From Methylobacterium sp. J-068 (lineage in GTDB: Bacteria; Pseudomonadota; Alphaproteobacteria; Rhizobiales; Beijerinckiaceae), in NCBI RefSeq assembly GCF_022829445.1, contig NZ_JAKSXY010000125.1:186001-250000 (forward strand): DNA of 64,000 bases. The letters are read 5' to 3'. Under the pieces are notes generated by a model, which worked only from the letters and a program-made list of their open reading frames with translations, was not told where the DNA came from and did no database searches. Every line of letters begins with the position of its first letter. Position 1 is the stretch's first letter. Position numbers and translations under genes: made by a program. Positions 40,726 through 49,057 of the stretch are shown in pieces.

Positions 40726-40866
40726 GACATGCCGATCCGTGAACGAAGGACCTGCGTCGGCCGGCATCCAATAGGCAGCGACACCATTATTCGGCGCTCC
40801 ACTCGGCAGGATCGCAAGAACTTGCTCGCATCTCGGCTTCAAGGGAAAGATGATCCCCTACGAGAG

Positions 40867-40896
40867 CGTTCTTAAAAAAGAACGTTCTTGTTGACT
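40867..40896 (+). promoter_or_regulatory. Overlapping palindromes and -35-like box before the sulfur operon
   Basis: CGTTCTT-AAAA-AAGAACG (40867-40884) overlaps the perfect 12-bp palindrome AAGAACGTTCTT (40878-40889), immediately followed by TTGACT at 40891, a good -35 hexamer. A repressor or activator bound here would control the SsuD-like operon that starts at 41106. Confidence 0.5.
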
Positions 40897-40984
40897 CTCC
40901 TGCGTCCTGACGGGACGATGCGGGCCTTCGCCGGACGGGTTTCGAGGCCCTCCCGGCGCGTGTTCCGATCCCGACCGTGAGCCG

Positions 40985-41089
40985 ATGTCGCGCCCGATGC
41001 CGCTCGTTCCGCCCCGCCCCGAAACGAGCCTCGCACGCGCCCGGCACCTCGCCCTGCGCGAAGCCGCCCTCGGCCTCCGAGCGTCGTGA
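40985..41089 (+). CDS. Possible 34-aa leader peptide
   Basis: A short frame, MSRPMPLVPPRPETSLARAR to LALREAALGLRAS, ends 16 bases before the monooxygenase start. Most third positions are G or C, as in real genes here, and the C-terminal half is an amphipathic Arg/Ala/Leu helix. There is no clear ribosome binding site, so it may be chance. Confidence 0.3.
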   Translation: MSRPMPLVPPRPETSLARARHLALREAALGLRAS

Positions 41090-41105
41090 TCCATCAGGAG
41101 ACCTC

Positions 41106-42209
41106 ATGAGCTTCCTCAGCCCCGACGCCGTCGAGTTCATCGGATTCGCCGCACCCCGCTACCATTCCGAGACCCACGCGGCCTCCGGCCCGGCGATCGA
41201 CCGCGACTACCTTCGGCTTCTGGCCCAGGCCCATGAATGGGGCGGGTTCGACCGTATCCTCGTGGCCTATTATTCGACGCAGCCCGACGCGATCCTGCTC
41301 TCGGCACAGATCGCGGCGGTGACGGATCGCATCGGCCTGATGATCGCCCACCGCATCGGCTTCACCGCCCCGACGGTGGCCGCGCGCCAGTTCGCGACCC
41401 TGGACCAGCTCACCGGCGGGCGCGTCGCCATCCACGCCATCAGCGGCGGGGACGACCGCGAACTCGCGCAGGACGGCGACCACCTCACCAAGGATCAGCG
41501 CTATGCCCGCACCGACGAGTTTCTCACGGTCGCCCGACAGGTCTGGACCGCCGCGACCCCGTTCGACTTCGCGGGTGCGCATTACCGGATCGAGGGCGGC
41601 TTCTCCGAGGTGAAGCCCGTGAGCCGGCGTGGCATCCCGGTCTATTTCGGAGGCGCCTCGCCGGCCGCCATCGCGGTGGCGGGCCGGCACGCCGACACCT
41701 ACGCCCTCTGGGGCGAGAGCCTGGATCAGGTCCGCGAGGCCATCGCGAAGGTTCGCGCGGCCGCCGCGCCGCACGGGCGCAGCCCGCGCTTCAGCCTCTC
41801 CTTCCGGCCGATCCTCGCCGAGACCGAAGCGGCGGCCTGGGCGCGGGCCGAGGCGATTCTGGCGCAGACCCGCGCCCTGCGCGCCGCCCGTGGGCTCGGC
41901 CCCGCCGCGGCGCCGCAGAACGAGGGCTCGCGCCGGTTGCTCGCGGCCGCCGCGCAGGGCTCGCGCCTCGACACGCGGCTCTACACCGCCATCGCGCGCG
42001 AAACCGGCGCCTCGGGCAACTCGACGGCCCTCGTCGGCACACCCGAACAGGTCGCCGAGGCGCTGCTCGCCTATCACGACCTCGGGGTGCGCACCTTCCT
42101 GATCCGGGGCTTCGACCCGCTGGAGGACGCCATCGCGTATGGCCGCGACCTCATCCCCGCCTTCCGCCGGCTCCTGGCCGAGCGCGGCGCGCGGTCGGAG
42201 GCGGCGTGA
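41106..42209 (+). CDS. SsuD-like FMNH2-dependent alkanesulfonate monooxygenase
   Basis: The 367-residue luciferase-like monooxygenase resembles SsuD, which releases sulfite from alkanesulfonates. Features are HEWGGFDRILVAYYSTQPDA, LDQLTGGRVAIHAISGGDDR, the loop YARTDEFLTVARQVW and VYFGGASPAAIAVAGRHADT. A CAGGAG ribosome binding site lies seven bases upstream. It heads an operon of sulfonate-type ABC transporter genes with overlapping junctions, which supports sulfur acquisition. The flavin reductase partner SsuE is not in the window. Exact substrate is unknown. Confidence 0.88.
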   Translation: MSFLSPDAVEFIGFAAPRYHSETHAASGPAIDRDYLRLLAQAHEWGGFDRILVAYYSTQPDAILLSAQIAAVTDRIGLMIAHRIGFTAPTVAARQFATLDQLTGGRVAIHAISGGDDRELAQDGDHLTKDQRYARTDEFLTVARQVWTAATPFDFAGAHYRIEGGFSEVKPVSRRGIPVYFGGASPAAIAVAGRHADTYALWGESLDQVREAIAKVRAAAAPHGRSPRFSLSFRPILAETEAAAWARAEAILAQTRALRAARGLGPAAAPQNEGSRRLLAAAAQGSRLDTRLYTAIARETGASGNSTALVGTPEQVAEALLAYHDLGVRTFLIRGFDPLEDAIAYGRDLIPAFRRLLAERGARSEAA

Positions 42210-43150
42210 TGCGGTTCGCTCTCGCCATCGCCGCGTTCCTGGCGCTCACGGGACTGTCCCGCGCCGACGACGCGGTCCTGCGCGTCGGCGACCAGCGCGG
42301 CAACGCGCGCGCGCTGATGGAGGCGGCGGGCGTGCTCGCGGACCTGCCCTATCGGCTCGAATGGAGCGAGTTCCCGGCCGCCGCGCCCCTGCTGGAAGCG
42401 CTGAATGCCGGGGCGATCGATGCCGGCGGGGTCGGCGACGCGCCCTTCACCTTCGCGGCCGCCGCCGGGGTGCCGGTGAAGGCGTTCCTGGCCTTTCGCA
42501 ACCGGCAGGACGGCCTCGCGATCCTGGTGCCCAAGGACTCTCCGGTCAGGACGGTCGCCGACCTGAAGGGCAGGAGCATCGCCACCAATCGCGGCTCCAT
42601 CGGCCATCAGGTCGTGCTCGCCGCCCTGGAGGAGGCCGGCCTGCCGGCGAGCGCCGTGACCTTACGCTTCCTGCCCCCGGCGGACGCCAAGATCGCGCTG
42701 GCCAGCGGCAGCGTCGATGCCTGGGCGACCTGGGAGCCCTACACCTCCACGGCCGAGCTCGCCGGCCTCGCCCGCGCGGTCCGAGACGGGAACGGCATCA
42801 CGCCGGGCCTGAGCTTCGCGGTGGCGAGCGACGCCGCGCTGAAGGCGAAGCGGGCGCAGCTCGCCGATTTCGGCCGGCGCCTCGTCTCGGCGCGCGAATG
42901 GGCCTTGAAAGACCCGGCCCCCTACGCCGCCGTCTGGTCGAAGCTCATCGGCCTGCCCGAGACGGTGCCGCTGCGCTGGTTCTCGCGGGCGCAATACCGC
43001 GCCGTGCCCATCGACGACGCGGTGATCGCCGACGAGCAGCGCAACATCGATCTCTACGTCCGTTCGGGGCTGATTCCGCAGGCCCGCGCGCCGAGGGCCG
43101 AGGCGATCCTCGACCGCAGCTTCGAACCCGCCGCCGCTGCGGTACGATGA
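42209..43150 (+). CDS. Sulfonate/nitrate-type ABC transporter substrate-binding protein 1 (SsuA family)
   Basis: The 313-residue precursor has a Sec signal peptide (MRFALAIAAFLALTGLSRA). The mature part follows the SsuA/TauA fold: LRVGDQRGNARALMEAAGVL, SEFPAAAPLLEALNAGAIDA, VPKDSPVRTVADLKGRSIAT and ASGSVDAWATWEPYTSTAEL. It should capture a small sulfonate in the periplasm. Start and preceding stop overlap as TGATG, so it is coupled to the monooxygenase. It is the first of three related binding proteins in this operon. Confidence 0.88.
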   Translation: MRFALAIAAFLALTGLSRADDAVLRVGDQRGNARALMEAAGVLADLPYRLEWSEFPAAAPLLEALNAGAIDAGGVGDAPFTFAAAAGVPVKAFLAFRNRQDGLAILVPKDSPVRTVADLKGRSIATNRGSIGHQVVLAALEEAGLPASAVTLRFLPPADAKIALASGSVDAWATWEPYTSTAELAGLARAVRDGNGITPGLSFAVASDAALKAKRAQLADFGRRLVSAREWALKDPAPYAAVWSKLIGLPETVPLRWFSRAQYRAVPIDDAVIADEQRNIDLYVRSGLIPQARAPRAEAILDRSFEPAAAAVR

Positions 43151-43179
43151 GCCGCGACGCACAGCGCGAGGGACCGAAG

Positions 43180-43707
43180 ATGCACGACGATCATTCCGAG
43201 CACGACCACGATCATGCCCACCACGATCATCACGACCACGGCGCTCCGTCGGAGCGCTGGAAGCACGACGGCGTGCGGGTGATTCCGGGCGACAGGCTCG
43301 ATGCGAACACCGCCCAGACGCCCGGCATGTTCCGGCAGGCGGCGATCAACCACGCCCGCGTCGGCGCCCAGAAGATCTGGGCCGGCACGGTGGCGATCGC
43401 CCCCGACGCCAAGACCGGCGTGCACCACCACGGCGCCCTGGAGAGCGTGATCTACGTGGTCTCGGGCCGCGCCCGGATGCGTTGGGGCGACCGGCTCGAA
43501 TTCGTGGCCGAGGCGGGGCCCGGCGACTTCATCTTCGTGCCTCCCTACGTGCCGCACCAGGAGATCAACGCCGACCCGGACCAGCCGCTGAACTGCGTCC
43601 TCGTGCGCTCCGACAACGAGGCCGTGGTGGTCAACATCACGGATGTCGAGCCCGTCGAACGGCCCGAGACCGTCCACTGGGTCGATCCGATCCACAAGCA
43701 TCCCTGA
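43180..43707 (+). CDS. Cupin protein with histidine-rich N-terminus
   Basis: The 175-residue protein (186 from the alternative ATG at 43147, which overlaps the upstream stop) begins MHDDHSEHDHDHAHHDHHDH, a metal-chelating tail. A single cupin domain follows with KTGVHHHGALESVIYVVSGR and FIFVPPYVPHQEIN supplying the usual His/Glu metal ligands. It is cytoplasmic, with no signal peptide. GAGGGA seven bases upstream supports the ATG at 43180. Its position inside a sulfur-uptake operon suggests a thiol or sulfonate dioxygenase, or a sensor, but the reaction is unknown. Confidence 0.85.
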   Translation: MHDDHSEHDHDHAHHDHHDHGAPSERWKHDGVRVIPGDRLDANTAQTPGMFRQAAINHARVGAQKIWAGTVAIAPDAKTGVHHHGALESVIYVVSGRARMRWGDRLEFVAEAGPGDFIFVPPYVPHQEINADPDQPLNCVLVRSDNEAVVVNITDVEPVERPETVHWVDPIHKHP

Positions 43708-43726
43708 CAACACGAGACGTCCAACC

Positions 43727-44689
43727 ATGATCGATCGCCGCCACGCGCTGCGGGCCGCCGCCGGCTTCGGCCTCCTCGCTCTGTTCCCCGGTGCCGGACG
43801 CGCGGCCGAGCCCGGGAAGCTGCGCATCGGCTTCCAGAAATCCTCGACGCTGATCGCCCTGCTCAAGCAGGATGCCGTGCTGGAAAAGGCGCTGGCGCCG
43901 CTCGCCGTCACCGTCTCCTGGCACGAATTCACCAGCGGCCTGCCGATCATGGAGGCGCTGAACGCCGGGCAGATCGACGTGTCGGCGGATGTGGCCGACA
44001 CCGTGCCGATTTTCGCCCAGGCCGCCCAGGCCCGCATCGCCTACGTCGCCCAGGAGGCCGCATCGCCCAAGGCTCAGGCGATCCTCGTCGGCGCCGATTC
44101 GCCGATCAAGTCCGTCGCCGACCTGAAGGGCCGCAAGGTCGCGGTCACCAAGGGCGCCGGCAGCCACTACCTGCTGCTCGCCGCGCTCCAGGCGGCGAAC
44201 CTGCCGTTCCGGTCGATCAGCCCGGCCTACCTGACCCCCTCGGACGGTCGCGCGGCCCTGGCCAGCGGCAGCGTCGACGCCTGGGTCGCCTGGGACCCGT
44301 TCCTCTCGGCGGCCGAGCAGCAGACCGGGGCCCGCATCCTCCAGGACGGCACCGGTCTGTCGCAATACAAGCGCTACTACCTCGCGGGGGCCGACTACGC
44401 CGCGCAGCGCGCCGACGTGCTGGCGATCCTGTTCGGCAAGCTGCGGGAGACCGGGACCTGGGTGAAGGCCAACCCGGACGCGGCCGCCACCCGCCTCGGC
44501 GCCCTGTGGAAGCTCGAACCGGCCGTCGTCCTCCAGGCCAACGGGCGGCGCAGCTACGCCGTCGAGCCCGTCACCCGCGCGGGCCTCTCGGAACAGCAGA
44601 CCATCGCGGATGCCTTCCGGGCGGAGGGCCTGCTGCCCCGGCCGGTGGATGCCTCCGCGCTGCCGATCTGGGTGCCGCCGTCGCTCTGA
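43727..44689 (+). CDS. SsuA-family substrate-binding protein 2
   Basis: The 320-residue precursor begins MIDRRHALRAAAGFGLLALF, a twin-arginine-like signal peptide. The mature part shows LRIGFQKSSTLIALLKQDAV, SWHEFTSGLPIMEALNAGQI, GADSPIKSVADLKGRKVAVT and ASGSVDAWVAWDPFLSAAEQ, typical of aliphatic-sulfonate binding proteins. Similarity to binding protein 1 in the same operon indicates duplication with divergence. It lies 19 bases after the cupin gene. Confidence 0.9.
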   Translation: MIDRRHALRAAAGFGLLALFPGAGRAAEPGKLRIGFQKSSTLIALLKQDAVLEKALAPLAVTVSWHEFTSGLPIMEALNAGQIDVSADVADTVPIFAQAAQARIAYVAQEAASPKAQAILVGADSPIKSVADLKGRKVAVTKGAGSHYLLLAALQAANLPFRSISPAYLTPSDGRAALASGSVDAWVAWDPFLSAAEQQTGARILQDGTGLSQYKRYYLAGADYAAQRADVLAILFGKLRETGTWVKANPDAAATRLGALWKLEPAVVLQANGRRSYAVEPVTRAGLSEQQTIADAFRAEGLLPRPVDASALPIWVPPSL

Positions 44690-44729
44690 GTCTTTTGCCG
44701 TTCCTGCCCTCCACGAGGACTTACAGTCG

Positions 44730-45734
44730 ATGATGTCGTTCCTCGGGCGCCGTGCCGCGTCCCTCTCCCGTCGTGCGCTGCTCGGGGCCGCCGGCTGCAC
44801 GCTGTTCCTCATCGGCGCACCGCACCGGGCCGACGCGGCCGAGGTGAAGGAGGTCCGCCTCGATTGGGCGACCTACAACCCCGTCAGCCTCGTCCTGAAG
44901 GAGAAGGGCTTCCTCGAAGCCGCCCTCAGGGAGCGGGGTATCGCGGTGCGCTGGACGCAGTCGCTCGGCTCGAACAAAGCGCTCGAATACCTGAACGGCG
45001 GCGCCATCGACTTCGGCTCGTCGGCGGGCGCGGCCGCCTTGCTGGCGCGGGTCAACGGAAACCCGGTCAAGGCGATCTACGCCTATTCGCAGCCCGAATG
45101 GACGGCCCTCGTCACGCGGAAGGACAGCGGCATCGCGAAGCCCGCCGACCTCAAGGGCAAGCGGATCGCGGTGACGCGCGGCACCGATCCGCACATCTTC
45201 CTCATCCGTGCCCTCCAGGGCGCGGGCCTCGCCGAGCGGGACGCCAAACTCGTCCTGCTCCAGCACGCCGATGGCCGCACCGCCCTGGAGCGCGGCGACG
45301 TCGATGCCTGGGCCGGCCTCGACCCGATGATGGCGGCCTCCGAGATCGAGAACGGCAGCGTGCTGTTCTTCCGCGACCCGGCCGCCAACACCTGGGGCGT
45401 GCTCGACGTGCGGGAGGATTTCGCGAAGGCCAATCCCGACCTCGTCCGCACCGTGATCGCGGCCTACGAGGAGGCCCGGACCTACGCGATCGCCAACCCG
45501 GATGCCGTCACCCGCGCGCTCGTAGCCGCCACGAAGCTGCCCGAGCCCGTGATCGCCCGGCAACTCGCCCGCACCGACCTGACCAGGCCCGCGATCGGCC
45601 GCGTCCAGGCCGAGAGCATCCAGGCGGCGGGCCTCGCCCTCCAGCAGGCCGGCGTGATCCCGCCGGAAACGAACGTGGCGAGCGCCGTCGACGGCCTGAT
45701 CGACACCCGCTTCAACCCCGGACCCGAGCGGTGA
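44730..45734 (+). CDS. SsuA-family substrate-binding protein 3
   Basis: The 334-residue precursor has a possible Tat signal (SLSRRALLGAAGCTLFLIG, cleavage near the ADA box). The mature part contains VRLDWATYNPVSLVLKEKGF, QSLGSNKALEYLNGGAIDFG, IAKPADLKGKRIAVTRGTDP and RGDVDAWAGLDPMMAASEIE. Tandem ATGs occur at 44730 and 44733. Its stop overlaps the GTG start of the permease (GTGA), so it is the binding protein most tightly linked to the transporter core. Confidence 0.9.
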   Translation: MMSFLGRRAASLSRRALLGAAGCTLFLIGAPHRADAAEVKEVRLDWATYNPVSLVLKEKGFLEAALRERGIAVRWTQSLGSNKALEYLNGGAIDFGSSAGAAALLARVNGNPVKAIYAYSQPEWTALVTRKDSGIAKPADLKGKRIAVTRGTDPHIFLIRALQGAGLAERDAKLVLLQHADGRTALERGDVDAWAGLDPMMAASEIENGSVLFFRDPAANTWGVLDVREDFAKANPDLVRTVIAAYEEARTYAIANPDAVTRALVAATKLPEPVIARQLARTDLTRPAIGRVQAESIQAAGLALQQAGVIPPETNVASAVDGLIDTRFNPGPER

Positions 45735-46612
45735 GCGCCGGCGCGGCCGCGCGCATTCTCGGCTTCGAGGCCGACGGGAAGACCCGGGAGGCGGGCGCGC
45801 GGGCGCGATCCCGGCCTCACGCGGGTTCTCGACGGGCCGATGGGCGCCATGCCGTCCGGTTCGTTCTCGGCGTCCTCATCCCGCTCGGCCTCGTGCTCGG
45901 TTGGGAACTCGCGACCCGCGCCGGGCTCACCCAGGGACGCCTCTTGCCACCCCCGAGCCGGGTGCTCGGCACCCTGCTGGCCCTGGCGCAATCCGGCGAC
46001 CTGCGGCTCCACGTGCAGGCGACGCTGCTGCGCGTCGCGCTCGGCTTCGTCGCGGGCGCGGGTCTCGGCATCCTGGCCGGGGCGGTCACCGGAACCGTGC
46101 CGCTGATGCGCCACCTCGTCGATCCGGGCCTGCAGGCGCTGCGGGCGGTGCCGTCGCTCGCCTGGGTGCCGCTCTTCATCCTCTGGCTCGGCATCCTGGA
46201 GACGCCGAAGGTGGCGCTGATCGCGGTCGGCGTGTTTTTCCCGGTCTATATCGGCGTCTCGGGGGCGATCGCCTCGGTCGACCGCAAGCTCGTGGAGGTG
46301 GGGCGCATCTTCCGGCTCTCGCGCTGGGCGCTCGCCCGCCGCATCCTGCTCCCCGCCGTGCTGCCCGGCACCATCGTGGCCCTGCGCACCGGCCTCGGGC
46401 TCGGCTTCCTGTTCGTGGTCGCGGCCGAACTCATGGGCGCCTCCGAGGGGCTCGGCTACCTGCTCGTGGAGGGCCAGCAATTCGGGAAGCCCGACCAGAT
46501 CCTGGCCGCCATCCTGGCCTTCGCGACCTTAGGCAAGCTCGCCGACGCGCTGCTCGTCTTCCTCACCCGTCCGCTCCTGCGCTGGCAGGACGTGGCCCGC
46601 GACGTCCTCTGA
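45731..46612 (+). CDS. Sulfonate-type ABC transporter permease (SsuC-like)
   Basis: The 293-residue inner-membrane protein has about six helices in its last 250 residues, after an unusual Arg-rich cytoplasmic N-terminus. It contains LPPPSRVLGTLLALAQSGDL, LRAVPSLAWVPLFILWLGI and the EAA coupling loop GRIFRLSRWALARRILLPAV. It forms the channel with the ATPase encoded 12 bases downstream. The GTG start overlaps the previous stop; the charged N-terminus could instead mean a later start. Confidence 0.9.
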   Translation: MSAGAAARILGFEADGKTREAGARARSRPHAGSRRADGRHAVRFVLGVLIPLGLVLGWELATRAGLTQGRLLPPPSRVLGTLLALAQSGDLRLHVQATLLRVALGFVAGAGLGILAGAVTGTVPLMRHLVDPGLQALRAVPSLAWVPLFILWLGILETPKVALIAVGVFFPVYIGVSGAIASVDRKLVEVGRIFRLSRWALARRILLPAVLPGTIVALRTGLGLGFLFVVAAELMGASEGLGYLLVEGQQFGKPDQILAAILAFATLGKLADALLVFLTRPLLRWQDVARDVL

Positions 46613-46624
46613 AGAGTCCGGACC

Positions 46625-47380
46625 ATGCTGACGATCCAGGACGTGTCGAAGACCTACGCGGACGGCACCGAGGCCCTGACGGGCATCCGCCTCGCCATCC
46701 CACCCGGCGAGATCCTCGCCCTGGTGGGCGGGTCGGGCTGCGGGAAGACCACGCTGCTGCGCCTCGTCGCCGGCCTCGATACCGCCACCGCCGGCACGAT
46801 CCGCCTCGACGGCGCGGCGATCACCGCGCCGCATCCGGGTGTCGGGCTGGTGTTCCAGGAGCCGCGTCTGCTGCCCTGGCTCACGATCGCGGAGAATGTC
46901 GGCTTCGGACTGGCGCACCTGCCGCGCGCGGTCCGGCGCGAGCGGGTGGCGCACGTGCTGGCCCGCGTCGGCCTCTCCGCCCATGGGACGCGCTGGCCGC
47001 GCGACCTTTCCGGCGGTCAGCAGCAGCGCGTCGCCATCGCCCGCGCCTTCGTGGCGGACCCCGTGGTGCTCCTCCTCGACGAGCCGTTCTCGGCCCTCGA
47101 CGCCGTGACCCGCGAGGACCTGCACCGGCACCTCCTCGCCCTCTGGGCGGAAACGCGGCCGACGATCGTGCTCGTCACCCACGACGTCGCCGAGGCGGTG
47201 GCGCTCGCCGACCGCGCGGTGGTGATGCGGCCGCATCCGGGGCGCATCCACGACACGGTGGTCGTGCCGCGGCCGCGCTCCGGCGATTCGGACGTCGCTT
47301 TCGCGGCGACGCGATCCTTGCGCGCCCTGCTCGACGCCTCGCTCGGACGGATTACGGAGCGCGCCGCCGTGCCGGCCTGA
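46625..47380 (+). CDS. Sulfonate-type ABC transporter ATPase (SsuB-like)
   Basis: The 251-residue nucleotide-binding subunit has Walker A GGSGCGKTT, signature RDLSGGQQQRVAIARAF, Walker B VVLLLDEPFSALDA and the H-loop VLVTHDVAEAVALAD. These belong to the nitrate/sulfonate/taurine branch. It ends the first transport operon; no second ATPase serves the three upstream binding proteins, so all presumably share this one. Confidence 0.93.
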   Translation: MLTIQDVSKTYADGTEALTGIRLAIPPGEILALVGGSGCGKTTLLRLVAGLDTATAGTIRLDGAAITAPHPGVGLVFQEPRLLPWLTIAENVGFGLAHLPRAVRRERVAHVLARVGLSAHGTRWPRDLSGGQQQRVAIARAFVADPVVLLLDEPFSALDAVTREDLHRHLLALWAETRPTIVLVTHDVAEAVALADRAVVMRPHPGRIHDTVVVPRPRSGDSDVAFAATRSLRALLDASLGRITERAAVPA

Positions 47381-47450
47381 GCGGGCGCGACGCCCGTCGG
47401 CGAACGCACCGGATGACGATTGTGGGCGTCCGTCACGGGCGGGCGCCGCT

Positions 47451-47471
47451 CTGTGCATAGATTTTGCACAG
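47451..47471. promoter_or_regulatory. 21-bp palindrome before the amino-acid-type ABC operon
   Basis: CTGTGCA and TGCACAG are perfect seven-base arms separated by seven bases (TAGATTT), ending 34 bases before the binding-protein start. The form suits a dimeric repressor or activator (for example GntR or LysR type); no such regulator gene is adjacent. Confidence 0.6.
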
Positions 47472-47505
47472 GACCCGGGCCGTCATCCACGAGAGCCCCT
47501 ATTCG

Positions 47506-48300
47506 ATGCCCCTGACCAAGCGCAGCCTCCTCCTCGCCCTCGGCCTGAATGCCGCCCTGCTGTCGTTCGGAGGCGCGCAGGCGCAGGACGCCCTCACGGA
47601 GATCACGAAGGCCAAGGTCGTGAAGATCGGCGTCCCGGCCGACTACCCGCCCTACGGCTTCGTCGGGCTCGACCTGAAGCCGATCGGCCTCGATATCGAT
47701 GTCGCCAACCTCATCGGGGCCAAGCTCGGGGCCGCGGTCGAACTGGTGCCGGTGGTGAGCGCCAACCGCATCCCCTACCTGCAGACCAAGAAGATCGACC
47801 TCATCGTCTCGACCCTCGGCAAGAACGAGGAGCGGATCAAGATCATCGATTTCAGCGCCGCCTACGCGCCGTTCTACCAGGGCGTGTTCGCGCCGAAATC
47901 CACCAGCATCAAGAGCTTCGACGATCTGGCCGGCAAGTCGGTGGCGGTGACGCGCGGCGCGATGGAGGACGAGATGCTGGGCAAGGTCGCGCCCGCTTCC
48001 GCGACGATCCAGCGCTTCGAGGATCAGGCCGCCACCACGGCGGCCTTCGCGGCGGGCCAGACCCAGGTCATCGCCACCAGCGTCTCGAACATCGCCGTGC
48101 TCAGCCGCAAGAGCCCGAATCTCGGCGTCGAGTACAAGCTGCTCCTGCGCGACAGCCCCTGCTTCGTCGGCGTCAACAAGGGCGAGGACGCCCTGCTGAA
48201 GAAGGTCAACGAGATCGTGCTGGCGGCCAAGGCCGACGGGACCCTGGAGGCCCTGTCGCAGAAGTGGCTGAAGCGCGGAACCGGCGACCTGCCGCTCTGA
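47506..48300 (+). CDS. Polar amino acid-type ABC transporter substrate-binding protein
   Basis: The 264-residue precursor has a Sec signal (SLLLALGLNAALLSFGGAQA). The mature SBP_bac_3 domain includes VVKIGVPADYPPYGFVGLDL, VNLIVST-like IDLIVSTLGKNEERIKIIDF, and ATSVSNIAVLSRKSPNLGVE. The fold binds amino acids; cystine or a sulfur-containing amino acid is a reasonable guess from the neighbours. A perfect palindrome lies upstream and a hairpin follows the gene. Confidence 0.9.
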   Translation: MPLTKRSLLLALGLNAALLSFGGAQAQDALTEITKAKVVKIGVPADYPPYGFVGLDLKPIGLDIDVANLIGAKLGAAVELVPVVSANRIPYLQTKKIDLIVSTLGKNEERIKIIDFSAAYAPFYQGVFAPKSTSIKSFDDLAGKSVAVTRGAMEDEMLGKVAPASATIQRFEDQAATTAAFAAGQTQVIATSVSNIAVLSRKSPNLGVEYKLLLRDSPCFVGVNKGEDALLKKVNEIVLAAKADGTLEALSQKWLKRGTGDLPL

Positions 48301-48329
48301 TCCATCGCTGAGACCCGCCTCACCGACAC

Positions 48330-48350
48330 GGGCCGTCCTTCGGACGGTCC
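48330..48350 (+). repeat. Intercistronic hairpin after the binding-protein gene
   Basis: GGGCCGTCC and GGACGGTCC pair (one G-U wobble) over a TTC loop in the 85-base gap. Such structures downstream of binding-protein genes commonly raise their expression relative to the permeases. Confidence 0.55.
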
Positions 48351-48385
48351 GCGTCTCGATCGCTCGCCAGGGCCTCCGATCCGCC

Positions 48386-49048
48386 ATGCCGCTGCAACTC
48401 GACTTCATGAGTATCCTGGTCCAGTGGCCGCTGCTCCTGCGGGGCGCGGCCTGGACGATCGCCCTCACGGCGATCGCGACCCTGCTGGGCGGGATGCTCG
48501 GCATCGTCTGCGCCTGGGCCCGCGCCGGCGGACCGCGCGCCCTGCGCTGGCTCGTCGGCGGCTACGTGGAGATCATCCGCAACACGCCCTTCATCGTGCA
48601 GCTGTTCTTCATCTTCTTCGGCCTGCCGGAACTCGGCATCCGGCTCTCGCCGATGACGGCGTCCATCCTCGCCATGACGGTCAACCTCGGCGCCTATGCC
48701 ACCGAGATCCTGCGCGCCGGCATCGAGGCGACGCCGCGCGGGCAGATCGAGGCGGCCGAGAGCCTCGCCCTGACGAAGGCGCAGGTCTTCACCCGCGTGG
48801 TGCTGCCGCCGGCCCTGAAGAAGGTCTGGCCCGCCCTGGTCAGCCAGATCGTCATCGTGATGCTGGGTTCCGCCGTCTGCGGGCAGATCTCGACGGAGGA
48901 GCTGAGCTACGCCACCAACCTGATCCAGAGCCGCAACTTCCGCGCCTTCGAGACCTACATCGTCGGCACCCTGAGCTATCTCGGCCTCGCGATCCTCGTC
49001 CGCAACCTGCTCTACTGGGCCGGCCCGCGCTTCCTGTTCGGCCGCTAG
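48386..49048 (+). CDS. Polar amino acid ABC transporter permease 1
   Basis: The 220-residue HisMQ-type permease has about five helices, with LLRGAAWTIALTAIATLLGG at the start, EIIRNTPFIVQLFFIFFGLP and the coupling loop AAESLALTKAQVFTRVVLPP. It forms a heterodimer with the permease encoded nine bases downstream. Confidence 0.93.
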   Translation: MPLQLDFMSILVQWPLLLRGAAWTIALTAIATLLGGMLGIVCAWARAGGPRALRWLVGGYVEIIRNTPFIVQLFFIFFGLPELGIRLSPMTASILAMTVNLGAYATEILRAGIEATPRGQIEAAESLALTKAQVFTRVVLPPALKKVWPALVSQIVIVMLGSAVCGQISTEELSYATNLIQSRNFRAFETYIVGTLSYLGLAILVRNLLYWAGPRFLFGR

Positions 49049-49057
49049 GAGGCCCGC

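Noticed and set aside
40867..40890. LexA box in the sulfur-operon promoter
   Set aside because: GTTC half-sites here are 12 bases apart or in palindromic GAACGTTC orientation, not the 7-base direct repeat.
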